From Arcobacter porcinus (GTDB taxonomy: Bacteria; Campylobacterota; Campylobacteria; Campylobacterales; Arcobacteraceae): a stretch of 64,000 nucleotides of DNA. The stretch spans positions 930,001-994,000 of the forward strand of contig NZ_CP036246.2 of NCBI RefSeq assembly GCF_004299785.2, read 5' to 3'. Below the pieces are notes generated by a model. It saw only the letters and a program-made list of their open reading frames with translations. It was not told where the DNA came from and ran no database searches. The position numbers and the translations under genes were made by a program. Within the stretch, counting starts at the first letter, position 1. Each line of letters begins with the position of its first letter. Shown in pieces: positions 36,502 through 44,836 of this stretch.

Positions 36502-37651
36502 TTGAATAGAAAAAAAAGTCAAGATACTTAGTTTAATTAGTTTTGGACATTTTATAAATGATTCAATGCAATCTATTATGATTGCTGTTTATCCTATGCT
36601 AAAAAATGATTTCTCTCTTACTTTTGCTCAAATTGGTTTAATAACTTTTGTTTATCAACTATCAGCATCAATTTTACAACCAATTGTTGGTTTATATACA
36701 GATAAAAAAGATAAACCTTATTCTATTGCATACTCAATGTTATTTACATTTATAGGATTATGTATCTTAGCTTTTGCAATAAATTACTATTGGATACTTC
36801 TTTCAGCTGTATTAATAGGTATTGGTTCATCTATTTTTCATCCTGAAGCCTCAAGAATAGCTAGATTATCTGCTTCTAAAGAAAAATATGGATTAGCTCA
36901 ATCAATTTTTCAAATAGGTGGTAATTTTGGAAGTGCAGTTGGTCCTTTAGTTGCTGTATGGTTAATTTTACCAAATGGACAACATACAATATTTTATATA
37001 TCACTATTAGCTCTTTTATCTATTCCTATTGCAATATATATAGGTTCTTGGTATAAAAAATATCACATAAATAGTACAAAGAAAAATGAAATACAAAAAT
37101 CTATATTTACAAAAAGAAGAATAGGGCTTATATTATCAATTTTACTTATTTTAATTTTTTCTAAATTTGTTTATATGTCAGGGATAAGCAATTATTTAAT
37201 GTTTTACTTAACTCATCAATACCAAATAAGCGAAGAAATAGCACAATATCATCTTTTCTACTTTTTAATATCAGTAGCTTTTGGAACAATTATGGGTGGT
37301 CCTTTAGGAGACAAAATTGGTAGAAAATCCATTATTTTTGCTTCAATATTTGGAATTATTCCTTTTACTCTTGCTTTACCTTATGTAAGTATAGAGCTTT
37401 CAATTGTTTTTTTATCTATTATTGGATTTATGTTAGCTTCAGCTTTTCCAGCAATAGTAGTTTATGCTCAAGAACTTATTCCAGGTAAAGTTGGGACTAT
37501 ATCAGGACTATTTTTTGGTATTGCTTTTGGATTAGCAGGAATAGCTTCAGCTGTACTAGGATATTTTATAGATATTTATGGAGTTGTCACTATATATAAA
37601 GTTTGTTCTTACTTACCAATTCTTGGAGTTTTTGCATTTTTCTTACCTTAA
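36502..37651 (+). pseudogene. MFS transporter (Fsr-like) with start split off by an A8 tract
   Basis: A twelve-helix major facilitator of the fosmidomycin-resistance (Fsr) type. The intact frame runs from ATG 36566 to 37651 (361 residues: SIMIAVYPMLKNDFSL..., the family TM1-TM2 region). Upstream in the same frame the codons read KVKILSLISFGHFINDS, the standard Fsr first helix, with no usable start before a TGA at 36503. In the neighbouring frame TTG at 36502 reads Asn-Arg-Lys-Lys. The two frames join if the A8 run at 36510-36517 is read as A7, giving about 383 residues. So the gene is either frameshifted, phase-variable, rescued by slippage, or translated only from 36566 without half of TM1. 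It follows cheB by 1 bp. Confidence 0.7.
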
Positions 37652-37683
37652 ATTAATTTTATGGTAAATAAACTACAACCTAG

Positions 37684-37709
37684 TATTGAAAACTATAAGT
37701 TTCAGTAGC
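37684..37709. other. Left attachment site (attL), Xer/dif-like
   Basis: Left arm TAGTATTGAAAA (37681-37692), 6-bp centre CTATAA (37693-37698), right arm GTTTCAGTAGC (37699-37709). The centre and the inner left arm are identical to those of the right-hand site. The right arm is poorer as a palindrome (GTTTCA versus TTTTCA), as expected if it came from the phage attP half. It lies 33 bp after the MFS stop codon. Confidence 0.7.
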
Positions 37710-37840
37710 TTTTAGAATTTGAGTTATTAAGAATATTTGATGAATGTTACTAAGTTAATTTTTAAACTTAGCTTAAATTTACAATATTTTTAGTGACTAT
37801 TTTGTAAAATATAATATTTTTTATAATAAAAGGGGTAATT

Positions 37841-38236
37841 ATGAAAAGAATTCTACTTATTTGCTTGTTTTCTATATTCTTAAATGCTGATACTTGTAAG
37901 CCTAAGACTTATAATTCAATAAACATCAATGATATTGATATTGCTTTTGATGAGTTGCTTAATTATATTCAAAATAATTCTGATTTTAATTTAATTAGAA
38001 AATCTTGTAAAAAAGATATTGAAGTGATACATTTTTGCTATAAGATTAAAGAAAATAGAATTTTTTACTATTTTGATAATAAAAAAAGTATTATTAGTGA
38101 TCATAAAAAAGATTTTATAAAGGCTATACTAAAGAAAGAGAGCAATATAAGTCATTCTTTTTTAAAAGAAATTAAAATTAAAAATCAAAGTGGGAATATT
38201 GGAATAAGTTGTAAAGGAACATCTAATGGGAATTAA
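37841..38236 (+). CDS. Secreted Cys-rich phage cargo protein
   Basis: A 131-residue protein with a signal peptide (MKRILLICLFSIFLNA, cleavage before DTCKP) and four cysteines in the mature part (DTC, KSCKK, HFCYK, ISCKG), which could form two disulfides in the periplasm. No known domain. It has a TATAAT-type promoter region and GGGG site upstream and faces against the structural operon. It overlaps the next small gene by 11 bp. Opposite-strand cargo genes in filamentous phages often act in host modification or superinfection exclusion; that role is only a guess here. Confidence 0.6.
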   Translation: MKRILLICLFSIFLNADTCKPKTYNSININDIDIAFDELLNYIQNNSDFNLIRKSCKKDIEVIHFCYKIKENRIFYYFDNKKSIISDHKKDFIKAILKKESNISHSFLKEIKIKNQSGNIGISCKGTSNGN

Positions 38237-38435
38237 ATTTAATATAGAAAGCAAATTCAAAAAAAATATAAATAAAGAGAATAATAAAAATAAAGAAAAT
38301 GAAAATATTTGTAATATAAACAAAGAAAATATAAAAGATTTTTTGAAGTGGTTTTTAATTGGAAGTCTTATTTCTCTTATTTTTATTTCAGCATTTTCTT
38401 TATATTTCGTTTTATCTTTAAATAAGCTTTTTTAG
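38226..38435 (+). CDS. Small single-pass membrane protein (phage cargo)
   Basis: A 69-residue protein with an Asn/Lys/Glu-rich hydrophilic N-terminal half and one membrane helix (about 42-65, WFLIGSLISLIFISAFSLYF). It overlaps the secreted protein gene by 11 bp and is followed by a GC-rich hairpin with a T-rich tail. With its partner it may form a membrane/periplasm pair, for example for exclusion of related phages. No homologue was recognised. Confidence 0.55.
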   Translation: MGIKFNIESKFKKNINKENNKNKENENICNINKENIKDFLKWFLIGSLISLIFISAFSLYFVLSLNKLF

Positions 38436-38881
38436 TAAAATAAAATTATTGCCGAAACCTTTTAATAAATAGACAAGGGCAATAGCTTCGCCGTGCTTCC
38501 GCACGGCTTCAGCTTTTGCCTTTTTCTTTTTCTATACATTAGTTTTTATTACTTTTTAGGATATTGTTTGAAGTATCATTTAAATAACTCTTATCTTACT
38601 TTATACTTAAAAGTTTTTAAGCATAAACCAAGATATTTTAATTATAAATTTTGAAAAAAACCTAAAGCAAAGCTTTAACGGTTTTGTTTAAAAATTGTAA
38701 ATTAAAAATGAGTTATTAGATTAGCTTTTTGAGTAGTTAATGTATCTCTTCTTTTTCGCCAAAAGAAGCAAAAGCAAAAAAAAAATCTATTCCTTACGGT
38801 AGAAGATATTTTAAAGTGATATAATACTTTGTGAGTTAGTTTATTTTCCCCTATGTAATAAATCTAGCTCACACTTTATAT
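38436..38881. other. Hairpin-rich phage intergenic region (candidate origin/packaging signal)
   Basis: 446 bp without a credible gene, between the cargo genes and the Rep stop codon. Five inverted repeats stand out. A GC-rich hairpin has GCCGTGC (38490-38496) and GCACGGC (38501-38507) around TTCC, extended by GGCAA/TTGCC outside. Then CTTAAAA/TTTTAAG (38606-38621), AAACC-TAAAGC/GCTTTA-AC-GGTTT (38658-38684), CTTCTTTT/AAAAGAAG (38748-38768, loop TCGCC) and GTGAGTTAG/CTAGCTCAC (38831-38872). This resembles the M13 intergenic region with plus/minus origins and the packaging hairpin. Which hairpin does what cannot be decided by eye. An A10 run lies at about 38777-38786. Confidence 0.55.
38475..38536 (+). 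terminator. GC-rich hairpin with T-rich tail after the cargo genes
   Basis: The stem GCCGTGC/GCACGGC (loop TTCC), with outer helices AGC/GCT and GGCAA/TTGCC, is followed by TTTTTCTTTTT. It can end plus-strand transcription from the two cargo genes. It is also the most stable hairpin in the intergenic region, so it may double as the phage packaging signal. Confidence 0.55.
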
Positions 38882-40189
38882 TTAGAAGCCATATTTATAT
38901 AATTCATTAGTTAGGTCTATTTTATCATCAAGTAGATTTCTTCTTATCATCTCTTTTTTTACTATATAAAAATGATTTATGTCAATACTATCTATATGCT
39001 CTTGAAGATAGTTATAATGTAAAATTAGTGTTAAATTTGTGTAATGTGTAACTGGTTTTACTTCTTTCTTTAAGACATTATCTATCATATAGAATTTTAT
39101 TCCATCAAGATATATTGGTATCATTTCATCTTTTCTTTTTAATGATTTTTCATATTCAGCTTTTGCATTAAAATTCTTTCTACAACTTTTTATCTGTTCA
39201 TTTGTTTTTTCAAATTCAAAGAAATCTTTTAAAGTTGATTTTTTGAAATATAGGCTAGTATATGTATTTGTTATCTCTACAACTTCCTTTGTTTCTGTAT
39301 CTACAAAGTAGTTTATCTCTTTATTTTTAAACTTATATGTAAGTTCTAAAAGTGAAAATTGATTATAAACTTTTCTATAAACTTCTAAAGCTATAAGTGT
39401 TCTACTTGTATAAAATCGAGTTATTTTATTATGTATATACCATATACTTAAATCTGATAATTCTGGACTTTGTCGCATATCATCTAAAGTTTTTAGAATA
39501 TATTTCATTAAATAAGCTGTATTATTTTTTATGTCTTTTTGTATGTCTACTCTTGCATTATAATTCTTTTCAAAATAATCTACTAGATGATGATAAACAT
39601 CTTCTAGCTTTTCTTTTGGTACAAAAAAATTTAAATGTAAATGCGGTGTTCCGTCACGATGTGGCTCATATACTCTAAAATAACACTTCTTTTCTTTTGG
39701 TATCTTTTTTAGTATTTGCAAATCTATCATTTTTTTAAATACTTTTGATAGATATTTTGCTCCAGCATTTGGATTGAAATTCTTTTCATCAAATTTTTTT
39801 AATTCATCTTCATCTAAATTTGGATTTTCTTTTTGTAATTTTTTTAATAAATGCTTATTTGCAAATTTTGGGTTTTTTACAACTTTACCATTTTTTATAG
39901 TTCTATATTTATGGTATTCAGTCGGTAGTGTTATAGTTATAAATAGTGGTTTTAAATCGTTAAGAGTTGCATAATTATTCAAGCTGTTTACTCTTTCTTG
40001 TATTTCTGCTAAATATCTATTTTGATTAAAAATAGCACTTTTTACAAGGTTTGACATTGGAACAGATACTTTTTTTATCTCTCCATCTACAAGCCTATTA
40101 AAATCAAAATGATATTTTTCAAGAAAATCTTTTTGTTTTTGTATCTTCTTAAGGGTAGTTTCTCTTATACTCTTATTTATACCATACAT
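38882..40189 (-). CDS. Phage replication initiator, HUH endonuclease (pII-like)
   Basis: A 435-residue rolling-circle initiator. The HUH metal motif is in EPHRDGTPHLHLNFF (about 177-191), with His-x-His as in phage gene II/A Rep proteins. The candidate catalytic tyrosines lie about 45 residues on in NNTAYLMKYILK. It would nick the double-stranded replicative form at the origin and religate the displaced strand. It is the last gene of the operon, 1 bp after the secretin gene, and next to the hairpin-rich region that probably holds its target. In M13 the equivalent gene comes first, so the gene order is circularly shifted here. Confidence 0.8.
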   Translation of the reverse strand: MYGINKSIRETTLKKIQKQKDFLEKYHFDFNRLVDGEIKKVSVPMSNLVKSAIFNQNRYLAEIQERVNSLNNYATLNDLKPLFITITLPTEYHKYRTIKNGKVVKNPKFANKHLLKKLQKENPNLDEDELKKFDEKNFNPNAGAKYLSKVFKKMIDLQILKKIPKEKKCYFRVYEPHRDGTPHLHLNFFVPKEKLEDVYHHLVDYFEKNYNARVDIQKDIKNNTAYLMKYILKTLDDMRQSPELSDLSIWYIHNKITRFYTSRTLIALEVYRKVYNQFSLLELTYKFKNKEINYFVDTETKEVVEITNTYTSLYFKKSTLKDFFEFEKTNEQIKSCRKNFNAKAEYEKSLKRKDEMIPIYLDGIKFYMIDNVLKKEVKPVTHYTNLTLILHYNYLQEHIDSIDINHFYIVKKEMIRRNLLDDKIDLTNELYKYGF

Positions 40190-40190
40190 T

Positions 40191-41363
40191 CTAAAACTCC
40201 ATTTCTTCGTAATTTGTAGAAATATTATCTTCTATTACTTCAATTAAAATTGATAAATTTATTTCATTTTCTTTATTTTCTTTTGATTTAAATAACCAGC
40301 CAAGCAACGGAATATCTGAAAGAATAGGGATATTATTTTCATTTTCTATTTTTGTTCTTTTGTTTAAACCAGTTAGCAAAAAAAGTTCATCTTTTCTTAA
40401 ATTTATTTCTTGATTTACATATTTTTTCGAAGTGATAGGCATATTATCTACATTTGAAATAACATTTGAAAGTGATAAATTGAGATCTAAATAAATATGA
40501 TTATCTTCATAAACTTTTGGTTTAATTGATATTTCTAGACCTATATCTTTATACTCAAAATTATTTGCAATTTTTGTATCATTGTTTTCAACTTGCATAC
40601 TTGCATTTTTAAAAGGCAAGTTTTCAACAATAGAAAATATTGTTTTTTTCTCATCACTTATTGTCAAAGTTGGAGAACTTAAAAACTTTGAATTTCCTTT
40701 TTGATTCATTAATTTTAAAAATGTATAGAAATTTGTTTTTTCAGCTGTTGCTATATTATTTGAAACTTCAAATGGATATGTAAGAATAGATAAAAATAGA
40801 TTATTAGAGCCTTTTAATTCTATTTTATTATTTACACCATATTCTTTTAATTTATCTAAATTTGTTTCTAAAATTGTTAATTTTAATTTATATTGTGTAG
40901 GTTTTCTATCTACTTCACTGATAATATTTTTTATCTCTATATATTCATCTTCTAAAGAGTTAAAAACTATTGTTTTTGAAGTTTTTATAAAAGAGTGCTT
41001 TATATCTGTTCTAAAATTTTCTAAAAAAGGTTTTATATCTTCATAATTTACAAAATTTAATTTTATAGTTCTAAATCTCTCTTTTTCATGATAGATTTTT
41101 AATTTTCTTACATAGAAGATTTTTTCATCTTCTACCAATTCTAATAAATTTACTTCTAAAGCTTTTTTAAAAGCTTCTAAATAAAAATCTTTTTCATCAG
41201 AGATAGTAAATACAAAGTTGTTATTTTTTAAATTTTCATCTATTAAAATATTAATTTTATTTTTATTAGATACAAGAACAGAAAAATCTACTAAATTAAG
41301 ATTAATTGATTCAGCTTTTAAAAATGATATTATTAAAAGTAGAGTAAAGATTAGTTTTTTCAT
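40191..41363 (-). CDS. Phage-encoded secretin (pIV-like)
   Basis: Outer-membrane exit channel for the phage. From the ATG at 41363, with AGGA before it, the protein has 390 residues: signal peptide (MKKLIFTLLLIISFLKAES), N-domains (about 20-160) and the secretin domain, with the diagnostic end NIPILSDIPLLGWLFKSKE near 345-363. An upstream in-frame ATG at 41405 lies inside zot and would spoil the signal peptide. The stop of zot and this start are 1 bp apart (TAAATG), which suggests coupling. Many inoviruses borrow a host secretin; this one brings its own. Confidence 0.85.
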   Translation of the reverse strand: MKKLIFTLLLIISFLKAESINLNLVDFSVLVSNKNKINILIDENLKNNNFVFTISDEKDFYLEAFKKALEVNLLELVEDEKIFYVRKLKIYHEKERFRTIKLNFVNYEDIKPFLENFRTDIKHSFIKTSKTIVFNSLEDEYIEIKNIISEVDRKPTQYKLKLTILETNLDKLKEYGVNNKIELKGSNNLFLSILTYPFEVSNNIATAEKTNFYTFLKLMNQKGNSKFLSSPTLTISDEKKTIFSIVENLPFKNASMQVENNDTKIANNFEYKDIGLEISIKPKVYEDNHIYLDLNLSLSNVISNVDNMPITSKKYVNQEINLRKDELFLLTGLNKRTKIENENNIPILSDIPLLGWLFKSKENKENEINLSILIEVIEDNISTNYEEMEF

Positions 41364-41364
41364 T

Positions 41365-42465
41365 TTATGTCCTAAATAGTTGATTTTTATTGTTTTGTTC
41401 ATCATTCTTTTTATTTAAAAAATCAAAATCTTCATCTTTTGCAAAAAGATAGATGATAAGAGATTCATCACGATATTTTGTAAAATAGTCTTTTGTATCC
41501 ATATCTTTTAAAAAATTATCAAGAATAGAGATAGGTACTTCTAAGAAGTCTTTTTTTGAATTGTAATAACAAAATTCATTAAAACAAACAAATCTAAAAA
41601 GAGATTTTTTATCTAAAAGTGTTTTTGGAGTTGTTAGATCTTTGTTTTGATTTTTTATCTCATTTTCTAAGTATATATTTTCACTTTGATTTATATTTTC
41701 AATCTCTTCATCTTGTGAAAAAGAGCCAGTTAATCGAAAAAATAAAAATACTAGAAGTGAAAAAGCTAGAAATAATAGAAAAATATACTTATAAAATATT
41801 GGTTTATCTTTTTTTATTGCTCCTGATACATACATATTAAAATATTCTTGTTTTACTCTTAAGCTAACAACTCCTAATTTTTGGTTTTTAAACATTTGAG
41901 AGCCTGAATATTCTATATATTTAAAAACATTTTTAGAAAATCTAAATCTTTGCGGTATTGCTTTATAAAAATATTCTGTATATTTTGTGTATTCTTGCGG
42001 GATTAATGATAATTGTTGAGTTATTAATATTATATCTTGATATAAATGACCGTGATAAGTTAACCACCATATTAAAACTTCATTTTTTTTATCAAAATAG
42101 TTATGAGCTTCATCTATTACAAAAAGAGAATTATCAAGTTCAAATTCTCTTGCCTTTTCTAATAGATGAGAATCATCTAAATCAGGATTTTTATATATTT
42201 CATAAAGTTGTATAAGTTGAGATAACAATATATCAAAATCTAGTTTTTTTAATCTTTCATCTAGTGAAAAATTAAACTGATTTATATTTGTATAGCAATA
42301 ATTATAAGGATTAGTTTCTTTTTTATCTAAATTTGATTTTTCAATTAATCTATCTAAAAAAGTAGTTTTTGGAATATTTGGAGCTATAAAAATATCATAA
42401 ATTTTTGCAACAGCTTTTAAAGACTTACCGCTTCTTGGAATACCAGTATAATATGTAATAGCCAT
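41365..42465 (-). CDS. Zot-like morphogenesis ATPase (pI-like)
   Basis: A 366-residue assembly motor of the inner membrane. The Zot domain (about 1-200) begins with Walker A GIPRSGKSL (8-16) and has a Walker B-like SLFVIDEAHNYF near 116. One membrane helix (about 228-246, KYIFLLFLAFSLLVFLFF) is followed by a periplasmic tail with two Cys (FVCFNEFCYYN), which should contact the secretin. Start overlaps the pVI-like stop by one base. With pVI and the secretin it spans the envelope. Confidence 0.88.
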   Translation of the reverse strand: MAITYYTGIPRSGKSLKAVAKIYDIFIAPNIPKTTFLDRLIEKSNLDKKETNPYNYCYTNINQFNFSLDERLKKLDFDILLSQLIQLYEIYKNPDLDDSHLLEKAREFELDNSLFVIDEAHNYFDKKNEVLIWWLTYHGHLYQDIILITQQLSLIPQEYTKYTEYFYKAIPQRFRFSKNVFKYIEYSGSQMFKNQKLGVVSLRVKQEYFNMYVSGAIKKDKPIFYKYIFLLFLAFSLLVFLFFRLTGSFSQDEEIENINQSENIYLENEIKNQNKDLTTPKTLLDKKSLFRFVCFNEFCYYNSKKDFLEVPISILDNFLKDMDTKDYFTKYRDESLIIYLFAKDEDFDFLNKKNDEQNNKNQLFRT

Positions 42466-42905
42466 TATTTAAGACCTAATTGGAGTAAAACTCCTACCTT
42501 ATAAAACTGATCAGAAATTTGTGATAATGTTAAAACAGCTAGTTTTGAAAGAAAAACAATAAAAAAAGTTACTATTACAAATGAAAACATAGAGAAAACA
42601 TCTGATAAAGCACCTATAATTCCTAAACTTTGCAATACTAAATATGGAACTTCTAGCATTCCAACAGATAATTGAGTATCTATATAAGCTAACAAATCAT
42701 TTATTATGTTATAGCTAAATATTACTAGAGTTAATATTGCTCCTAAAATGCTTATTCTTAGAACAACTATCGCACCAACAAGTCCTATTTGAATAGGTAC
42801 AATTAGAGCGGTTAAAGTAATTTTTCTACCAATCCAATAAAAAATTTTTCCTATTATTCCACCAGTAGTAAAAAGGCTTAAAATGATACCTATAATTTTA
42901 CTCAT
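42465..42905 (-). CDS. pVI-like minor coat protein (DUF2523 type)
   Basis: A 146-residue hydrophobic protein with three or four membrane helices, of the size and layout of the DUF2523/pVI minor coat proteins that cap the end of filamentous phages next to pIII. It has no signal peptide and lies between the adsorption-protein gene (4-bp overlap) and zot (1-bp overlap), the usual place for this gene. Confidence 0.75.
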   Translation of the reverse strand: MSKIIGIILSLFTTGGIIGKIFYWIGRKITLTALIVPIQIGLVGAIVVLRISILGAILTLVIFSYNIINDLLAYIDTQLSVGMLEVPYLVLQSLGIIGALSDVFSMFSFVIVTFFIVFLSKLAVLTLSQISDQFYKVGVLLQLGLK

Positions 42906-44632
42906 ATTAAAACTCCTAAAATTCTAAATGATAAAGCAATTAAACCAACAATTAAAATTACAAATGTAAAAAAATAAGTGATTGGTTTAATTTTAGAACT
43001 AAATTCACATAAATCTATTGTTATGTCTTTAGTGTCTAAAAATTCTGAATTAAAATCTATTTTATAAGTTGTTGGACAATTTATAATATCTTGATTTATA
43101 AAAATGTTTGTAGGCTCTTGTATATTTTCTTTTGCAGATGAAACCAAATCATTAACTTGTTTTACACTACTATCTATATTATCTTTAAAATCTCTGAATA
43201 TTTTTATAAAACCATCAAGAGAATCTAAAAAACCATCAGCTTCTCCCTCAAAACCAGTATTTGTAGGCTCTACATTTTCCCATAATGAAAAACCATCTTC
43301 ACCATTTCCATCATTATTGCCAGTTCCAGGTATTACAGAAGTTCCACCAGTTGAGCCTATTTTTGATGTATTTGTTTCAATTTTTCCTAAAGTTTCATTT
43401 AAATTTTTTATTGATTTATCTAATGTTTCTAAATTTTCATTTGTTTTATCTGCTTTTTTTTCCATTTCCTTTTGATGTGGCTTAGTATCATTTAAATGAT
43501 GACCATCAATAGCATTTTTTAAACTAACAACATGCATACCATTTGCTGTTAATTGTGGTCTTATTGAGTCCGATAATGTAGAATTCAATTTATTTACATC
43601 ATTTGAAATAGAGGTTTTTAAATTATTCAAATTTGTATTAACATCTTTTAAATGAATATTACTTGTATCAGTTTTTTTATTTAAATCACTTAATTCATTT
43701 TTTAATGATGAAGTTCCTACTTTTGATTTGATAGTATTTATATCTTTATTTATTTCGCAAAGTAGCTTTTGTTGTAATGTAAGCTTTGATAAATCATTAC
43801 ATTTTAAATTTCCATCTTCGCCATCTTGTTTTGGTTCATCTGTTTTATTATCAGAATTTCCACCACCAGTTGAACCGCCATCATTTCCACCAGTTGAACC
43901 ACCATCATTTCCACCAGTTGAACCGCCATCATTTCCACCAGTTGAACCGCCATCATTTCCACCAGTTGAACCACCATCATTTCCACCAGTTGAACCGCCA
44001 TCATTTCCACCAGTTGAACCGCCATCATTTCCACCAGTTGAACCGCCATCATTTTCCCAAGGATTAGTCCCACTATAATCATCATCTACACCTGGAATAT
44101 AATTATCATCTTCATTATCTCCATCATTTCCATCATTATCTCCATCATTTCCATCATTATTCCCAGTTTCTCCACCATCTTCGGAACCTGTTTCAGTTTC
44201 TCCGTCATTAGATTTAGGAACACATTTATAGGTAGGATAAGAATGTGTATCACCTAAATATGTTCCAGTTTCAACACCTTTTGTTTTATCTGAACAGCCA
44301 TAACCTTTTTTTCCATCTTCTTGTGGAATATATTCTAAATCAGGTCTTTCAGTTACTTTATTATCATTAGGATCGCAAGTATATACTTTACCATTACTTT
44401 CAAAAATTGGATCACAAGTCCCATTATTATTGGGAGTATTTATTTTTTGACCAGTATCATTTACATAATAGAAATATACAAATATACCGTCCCAAGGTCT
44501 TTTATAAACAAGACAACCATCATCAATGCCTAAACTTTTTGCACATTCAAAACGATCATAAAAAGTTTCTTTTGTCATTGCTGAAGAATATTGTAAGAAG
44601 AATAAAAAAATTAGAAATATTATCTTTTTCAT
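42902..44632 (-). CDS. Adsorption/minor coat protein, pIII/TspB-like
   Basis: A 576-residue surface protein. Signal peptide (1-18), a Cys-containing N-domain (about 20-140), an acidic Asn/Asp/Gly stretch (about 145-190), eight copies of the octapeptide GGSTGGND (about 194-257), a long helical coiled-coil-like part (about 275-425), and a Cys-bearing C-terminal domain with one membrane helix (about 552-572). The end (NCPTTYKIDF...LCEFSSKI...) resembles the TspB C-terminal domain of neisserial filamentous phages. It should bind the host pilus or receptor and anchor at the virion tip. The start overlaps the stop of a 25-aa gene (ATGA). Confidence 0.8.
   Translation of the reverse strand: MKKIIFLIFLFFLQYSSAMTKETFYDRFECAKSLGIDDGCLVYKRPWDGIFVYFYYVNDTGQKINTPNNNGTCDPIFESNGKVYTCDPNDNKVTERPDLEYIPQEDGKKGYGCSDKTKGVETGTYLGDTHSYPTYKCVPKSNDGETETGSEDGGETGNNDGNDGDNDGNDGDNEDDNYIPGVDDDYSGTNPWENDGGSTGGNDGGSTGGNDGGSTGGNDGGSTGGNDGGSTGGNDGGSTGGNDGGSTGGNDGGSTGGGNSDNKTDEPKQDGEDGNLKCNDLSKLTLQQKLLCEINKDINTIKSKVGTSSLKNELSDLNKKTDTSNIHLKDVNTNLNNLKTSISNDVNKLNSTLSDSIRPQLTANGMHVVSLKNAIDGHHLNDTKPHQKEMEKKADKTNENLETLDKSIKNLNETLGKIETNTSKIGSTGGTSVIPGTGNNDGNGEDGFSLWENVEPTNTGFEGEADGFLDSLDGFIKIFRDFKDNIDSSVKQVNDLVSSAKENIQEPTNIFINQDIINCPTTYKIDFNSEFLDTKDITIDLCEFSSKIKPITYFFTFVILIVGLIALSFRILGVLI
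43861..44053 (-). repeat. Eight tandem 24-bp repeats (GGSTGGND linker)
   Basis: Eight units of 24 bp, near identical, differing mainly in CCACCA versus CCGCCA. GTTGAACC recurs at 24-bp steps from about 43869 to 44037. They encode a flexible Gly/Ser linker like the (GGGS)n linkers of M13 pIII. The perfect in-frame tandem repeat is prone to copy-number change. Confidence 0.9.
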
Positions 44633-44706
44633 TTTCTATCCGTAAAAGTAGAGAGCAAAAATAAAACTATTCCAAAAAGAATTAAATATATTGAATATTC
44701 AAGCAT
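44629..44706 (-). CDS. 25-aa membrane peptide (pVII/pIX-like)
   Basis: A 25-codon ORF (MLEYSIYLILFGIVLFLLST, then FTDRK) that is one membrane helix with a charged C-terminus. Size and position are those of the tiny pVII/pIX proteins at the blunt end of M13. Its TGA overlaps the ATG of the adsorption gene, and it starts 3 bp after the 41-aa gene, which supports translation. No clear ribosome-binding site of its own, so coupling is likely. Confidence 0.5.
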   Translation of the reverse strand: MLEYSIYLILFGIVLFLLSTFTDRK

Positions 44707-44708
44707 TT

Positions 44709-44834
44709 TTACAACCTTTTAAATAAATTCATTATTGCAATGAATGGAAGTGAGATAAACATTGTGTAGATTGGGAATGTGAAAAAATAGTTAAAAGCAG
44801 GGTTATTTGTTATTTCGATTATTACAAATTGCAT
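44709..44834 (-). CDS. 41-aa membrane peptide (minor coat-like)
   Basis: A 41-codon ORF with AAGGAG 10 nt before the ATG. The product is hydrophobic, with a helix in FFTFPIYTMFISLPFIAIM and a basic end FKRL. It lies 2 bp after the 202-aa gene and 2 bp before the 25-aa gene in the structural operon. It is probably a minor coat protein of the virion end or an assembly peptide. Confidence 0.55.
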   Translation of the reverse strand: MQFVIIEITNNPAFNYFFTFPIYTMFISLPFIAIMNLFKRL

Positions 44835-44836
44835 TT

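Noticed and set aside
38741-38803. A 20-codon plus-strand ORF (starting MYLFFFAKRSKSKK) in the intergenic region
   Set aside because: No ribosome-binding site, and it lies across a hairpin and an A10 run in the origin-like region.
43861-44053. Regular 24-bp repeats considered as a CRISPR array
   Set aside because: The units are directly adjacent, without unique spacers, and stay in frame inside a coding gene.
43728-44085. Long Pro/Ser-, His- and Met/Val-rich ORFs on both strands across the repeat array
   Set aside because: They are frame shadows of the 24-bp repeat in the adsorption gene: periodic, without ribosome-binding sites, and absent outside the array.
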